Assembly (NCBI RefSeq): GCF_900116865.1 | Contig: NZ_FPCD01000003.1 | Coordinates: forward strand, 124,001-188,000 | Direction: 5' to 3' | Source: Butyrivibrio sp. M55 | GTDB lineage: Bacteria; Bacillota; Clostridia; Lachnospirales; Lachnospiraceae | DNA length: 64,000 nt | In this document: positions 61,290 to 64,000 of the stretch, one piece after another | How positions within the stretch are numbered: the first letter of the stretch is position 1 | Layout of the letters: each line of letters opens with the position of its first letter | The notes under the pieces: model-generated | Databases searched by the model: none | Told to the model about the DNA's origin: nothing | Seen by the model: only the letters and a program-made list of their open reading frames with translations | Program-made: the position numbers and the translations under genes

Positions 61290-62967
61290 ACATATCACCT
61301 TCGCCCTTTCATCAATCTTTTTTATAGCGCTTATATCATTTGTATTTACCACATTCCTCAAGGTCGTACCTTGGTATCCGCAGTTCAAACTTCAAAAAGG
61401 ATGGGTAATTACTTATAAGAACCAGCAGTACTTAAACACAGATATATCAAACTTAAGTGACCAGCTTGGTCTTACATTCTCACGAGGAGACAAGATAACG
61501 CTGACAAGGCCGAGTCCTCTTACTAAGAACAACGCGCCGTTCCCTTACCTTGTATTTAAGACCCAGCACTGCGCTTACGAAGTATTTCTTGACGGTTATA
61601 CCATTGCAAAAGAGAACCTGGATGCCCGTACAGACGGCTCCTTCATTGGAACAGGCTACAACATCATTCCTCTGAAAAGAGATTTTGAAGGAAAAAAACT
61701 GTCAATCGATCTATACGTAGTTGAAAATGATACGAAGATCAACATCATTACCCCGCTTCTGGGTAACTACGACGATATATACAGATTCCTTTTGTATACT
61801 GCGGCATATCCGCTCCTGACGGGAATGTTCCTTATCGTTTTCGGACACATTTTCCTATTGATCTCACTTGTCCTGTACATGAGATCTTCGGGCGTATTTA
61901 CACAGATTATATGCTCGCTTATCGTAATACTTTTGGGCCTCTGGCTCTTAACAACATTTGACTGCACAACGTTCCTTATTACCAAGGAAATGACCACGTT
62001 CCTAAGTTATATATCGCTATACCTGCTTGTCCCGTGCATATATCTGCTTATATACAACCTGCACAAGCAAAATGTTTATTCGGTCATCGCAGTACTTGGC
62101 TTTGCAACACTGGCATTCAGCATACTTTTTATTGTTCTTCACTTATTGAACAGAGTGCATATACATCATTTCCTGATGCCTTACTACATATTGTCAACGC
62201 TGTCGTTCCTTGCGCTGATCATGTACAACATAAAGGACCTTAGGAGCAAAACACGGAATCCTTCAACGCAGATCATCATGTTTGGTATCACATTCGTTAG
62301 TTTGAGCTTTATGTTGCTTGTCTTTTTCGACATGATGAACAAGAATGTCGACTGCAGAGACAGCTTTATAATGAGATTCCTGATTCCTTCGGCCGCACTG
62401 TTCTTCGTAGTAACGCAGCTGCTTAACCACTTTGTATTCATGACAAAGTTCTATGCTCAGCGAAAAGAATATGCATCTCTTACACAACTTGCCTACGAGG
62501 ATGCGCTTACACGACTTCCCAACAGAGCAAGCTGTGATATGAAGCTCAACGACCTTGAACGCTCCGATCTTGACTTCTGTATCGTCAGCCTTGACCTTAA
62601 CGGTCTGAAACAGGTTAACGATAACGACGGTCACCCCGCCGGAGATAAGCTTATCAAGAGCTTTGCGGATGCGCTTTCCAAGGTATTTAGCAGAAAAGGT
62701 GACTGCTTCAGAACAGGTGGTGACGAATTCCTCGCCGTATTCGACAGTATACGCCGCGAAGAACTTGATGCCCTACTTAAGAAGTTAGACGATCTTCTTC
62801 TGGAACTTGACGAAAAAGATCCTGACGTAAACCACAGCGTATCTTACGGATATGCTTTCCGTTCCGAAACAGAGGAACAGGATGTCCATTCGGTATTCAT
62901 GCTTGCCGACAAGAAGATGTACGATGCAAAGCGTAAGCACTACGCAGAGATTGGAAAAACAAGATAA
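61276..62967 (+). CDS. Second diguanylate cyclase, paralog of its neighbour
   Basis: The 563-residue protein repeats the layout of the preceding gene: an N-terminal helix, an extracellular beta domain (KGWVITYKNQQYLNTDISNLSD parallels the DGWTVTYNGKE stretch upstream), about seven helices and a GGDEF domain with DALTRLPNRASCDM and RTGGDEFLAVF intact. An RKGD just before GGDEF may be a shortened RxxD inhibition site, one residue closer than usual. ATG 61276 lies just after GGAGGAGG; ATG 61282 has slightly better spacing and is also possible. The pair overlap and are surely co-transcribed. Confidence 0.92.
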   Translation: MPMRKHITFALSSIFFIALISFVFTTFLKVVPWYPQFKLQKGWVITYKNQQYLNTDISNLSDQLGLTFSRGDKITLTRPSPLTKNNAPFPYLVFKTQHCAYEVFLDGYTIAKENLDARTDGSFIGTGYNIIPLKRDFEGKKLSIDLYVVENDTKINIITPLLGNYDDIYRFLLYTAAYPLLTGMFLIVFGHIFLLISLVLYMRSSGVFTQIICSLIVILLGLWLLTTFDCTTFLITKEMTTFLSYISLYLLVPCIYLLIYNLHKQNVYSVIAVLGFATLAFSILFIVLHLLNRVHIHHFLMPYYILSTLSFLALIMYNIKDLRSKTRNPSTQIIMFGITFVSLSFMLLVFFDMMNKNVDCRDSFIMRFLIPSAALFFVVTQLLNHFVFMTKFYAQRKEYASLTQLAYEDALTRLPNRASCDMKLNDLERSDLDFCIVSLDLNGLKQVNDNDGHPAGDKLIKSFADALSKVFSRKGDCFRTGGDEFLAVFDSIRREELDALLKKLDDLLLELDEKDPDVNHSVSYGYAFRSETEEQDVHSVFMLADKKMYDAKRKHYAEIGKTR

Positions 62968-62985
62968 CTATACAGAATTTAACGC

Positions 62986-63017
62986 GCCCGCGACTTTTAT
63001 GCCGCGGGCTTTTTTTG
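62986..63017 (+). terminator. Intrinsic terminator of the diguanylate cyclase pair
   Basis: GCCCGCG (62986-62992) pairs with CGCGGGC (63003-63009) and is followed by TTTTTTTG. Confidence 0.88.
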
Positions 63018-63129
63018 TTTATTTTTTAAGAAAATTTCATACATTTTTTATCGGTTTCATGGCTACATATTAGATAATATAAGTACGAACAAAACGTCTA
63101 TTTCTAACTCGTCACGAAAAGAGGTATCC

Positions 63130-64000
63130 ATGAAAAACTTAAAAATCTATCTTACAATCTCTGCCCTGACAATAAGCTGTATCTTTGGCGGTTGCGGAAA
63201 AGAAGCTGTTTCAGACGAAGAGGCTTCGGAATCTGCGCCTGTTGAAAAACTCACTCTCGTAAATGCAAAGAGTGAAGTAAAGACCCAGATAGAGTCGCTT
63301 GCCCAAAAATATGCTCAGGAAACAGGCATATCGGTTGAAGTTATCGGTATTGAAGCAGGCGCGAATGTTCAGGCAACAATCAAAGGATATTATCTTTCAG
63401 ATCAGATGCCTGACATTATCTGTTGTGAAGCGGCTGATTTTTCCAACTGGGACGGTCTTCTGATCGATCTTAGCGATCAGGACTGGGCAAATCGCACTGA
63501 TGCTGAATTTGTGGATTCAACTTTTGGAACACTCGGATTCCCCTACACAACAGAAGCAATCGGTCTAGCATACAACGCAGATATTCTCTCTAAATGCGGC
63601 GTAGATCCCGCTTCCATTACAGGACCCGATTCAATGAGATCCGCTTTTGAAAAAATAGATGCTAAGAAAGATGAACTTGGTCTCAAAGCTGTTATAGGCT
63701 ATTTTACTGAAGCAGAAAACTTGGGATGGTCTGCCGGAAACCATATATTTGGCGCATATCTCGACTCAGGTCTTGATCGTTCCGATACGACATACATTGA
63801 TACATTTAATGATAATGGCAAACTTGATGAATCCAGATTCATGGACTTCGCCAATATGATAGGTCTTTTCAATCAATATTCAGATCCTGAACTCCTGACT
63901 ACAGGCGCCTACGCAGATCAAGTGTCAAACTTCTCCGCAGGCAAATATGCATTTATTACTCAGGGCTCTTGGATCGGAGCGACAATGACCGGCGACAATT
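63130..64000 (+). CDS. Extracellular sugar-type solute-binding lipoprotein, cut by the window edge
   Basis: A frame from ATG 63130 (AGAGG six bases before) stays open to the right edge, 290 residues of a family usually near 430. It has a lipoprotein signal ending IFGGCGKEA, an acidic linker and the family 1 binding fold (VEVIGIEAGANVQATIKGYYLSDQMPDIICCE, GFPYTTEAIGLAYNADILSKCG, FSAGKYAFITQGSWIG). It probably feeds a carbohydrate ABC importer or a sensor outside the window. Confidence 0.9.
   Translation, partial: MKNLKIYLTISALTISCIFGGCGKEAVSDEEASESAPVEKLTLVNAKSEVKTQIESLAQKYAQETGISVEVIGIEAGANVQATIKGYYLSDQMPDIICCEAADFSNWDGLLIDLSDQDWANRTDAEFVDSTFGTLGFPYTTEAIGLAYNADILSKCGVDPASITGPDSMRSAFEKIDAKKDELGLKAVIGYFTEAENLGWSAGNHIFGAYLDSGLDRSDTTYIDTFNDNGKLDESRFMDFANMIGLFNQYSDPELLTTGAYADQVSNFSAGKYAFITQGSWIGATMTGDN

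Overview
The window looks like a chromosomal segment of a low-to-moderate G+C Gram-positive bacterium, most likely a Lachnospiraceae (Butyrivibrio/Pseudobutyrivibrio-type) clostridium. The reasons are the tilS-hpt-ftsH order, a T-box leader on ileS, strong AGGAGG ribosome sites, flavodiiron FprA instead of aerobic respiration genes, GGDEF proteins with large membrane sensor halves, and DUF5722 and VanW proteins typical of this group. The genus is an inference. None of the three tRNA genes encodes its 3' CCA, which fits the CCA-adding enzyme found at 58-59 kb. I see no prophage, transposase or CRISPR array.

Layout. 0-9.5 kb: mutS2 (running off the left edge), a degenerate HtrA-like membrane protein with the exonuclease YhaM, an Lrp/AsnC regulator coupled to an aminotransferase, an AIR-synthase-like protein with a VanW protein, and a small anchored protein. 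9.8-20.1 kb: the TelA/XpaC pair, glycogen phosphorylase, T-box-controlled ileS, a threonine-aldolase-like enzyme and free-methionine sulfoxide reductase. 20.3-26.1 kb: a complete oppABCDF oligopeptide import operon with a hairpin after oppA. 26.4-28.1 kb: two identical tRNA-Gly(GCC) genes in opposite orientation around an RlmI-like methyltransferase, with a candidate small RNA on the left. 28-32 kb: two polytopic membrane proteins, each facing a minus-strand gene whose 3' end is formed by the same 22-bp repeat; one of these genes is a truncated sigma factor. 32-36.3 kb: a moxR-DUF58-transglutaminase operon. 36.5-38.6 kb: tRNA-Pro, an XRE regulator, a small membrane protein and, in what would otherwise look empty, a compact type I toxin-antitoxin locus of the Fst/par kind. 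38.6-47.2 kb: a CbbX-like AAA ATPase, a DUF5722 protein, FprA, and a hybrid histidine kinase coupled to a periplasmic-type binding lipoprotein. 47.2-51.4 kb: flavin reductase, greA, fructose-bisphosphate aldolase and a GH13 glycosidase. 51.7-59.4 kb: a long housekeeping run (cca, PEGA protein, S4 protein, DivIC/FtsB-like, tilS, hpt, ftsH). 59.5-64 kb: two overlapping paralogous diguanylate cyclases, then a sugar-binding lipoprotein cut by the right edge.

The most striking item is at 38.3-38.6 kb. A 35-residue hydrophobic peptide (TTG start, minus strand) has its Shine-Dalgarno locked in a 5' stem. It converges on a roughly 70-nt RNA with its own strong promoter. The two share one bidirectional terminator, and the 5' part of the small RNA is a near copy of the antisense of the peptide's start region. 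This matches the par/Fst arrangement of plasmid pAD1 element for element.
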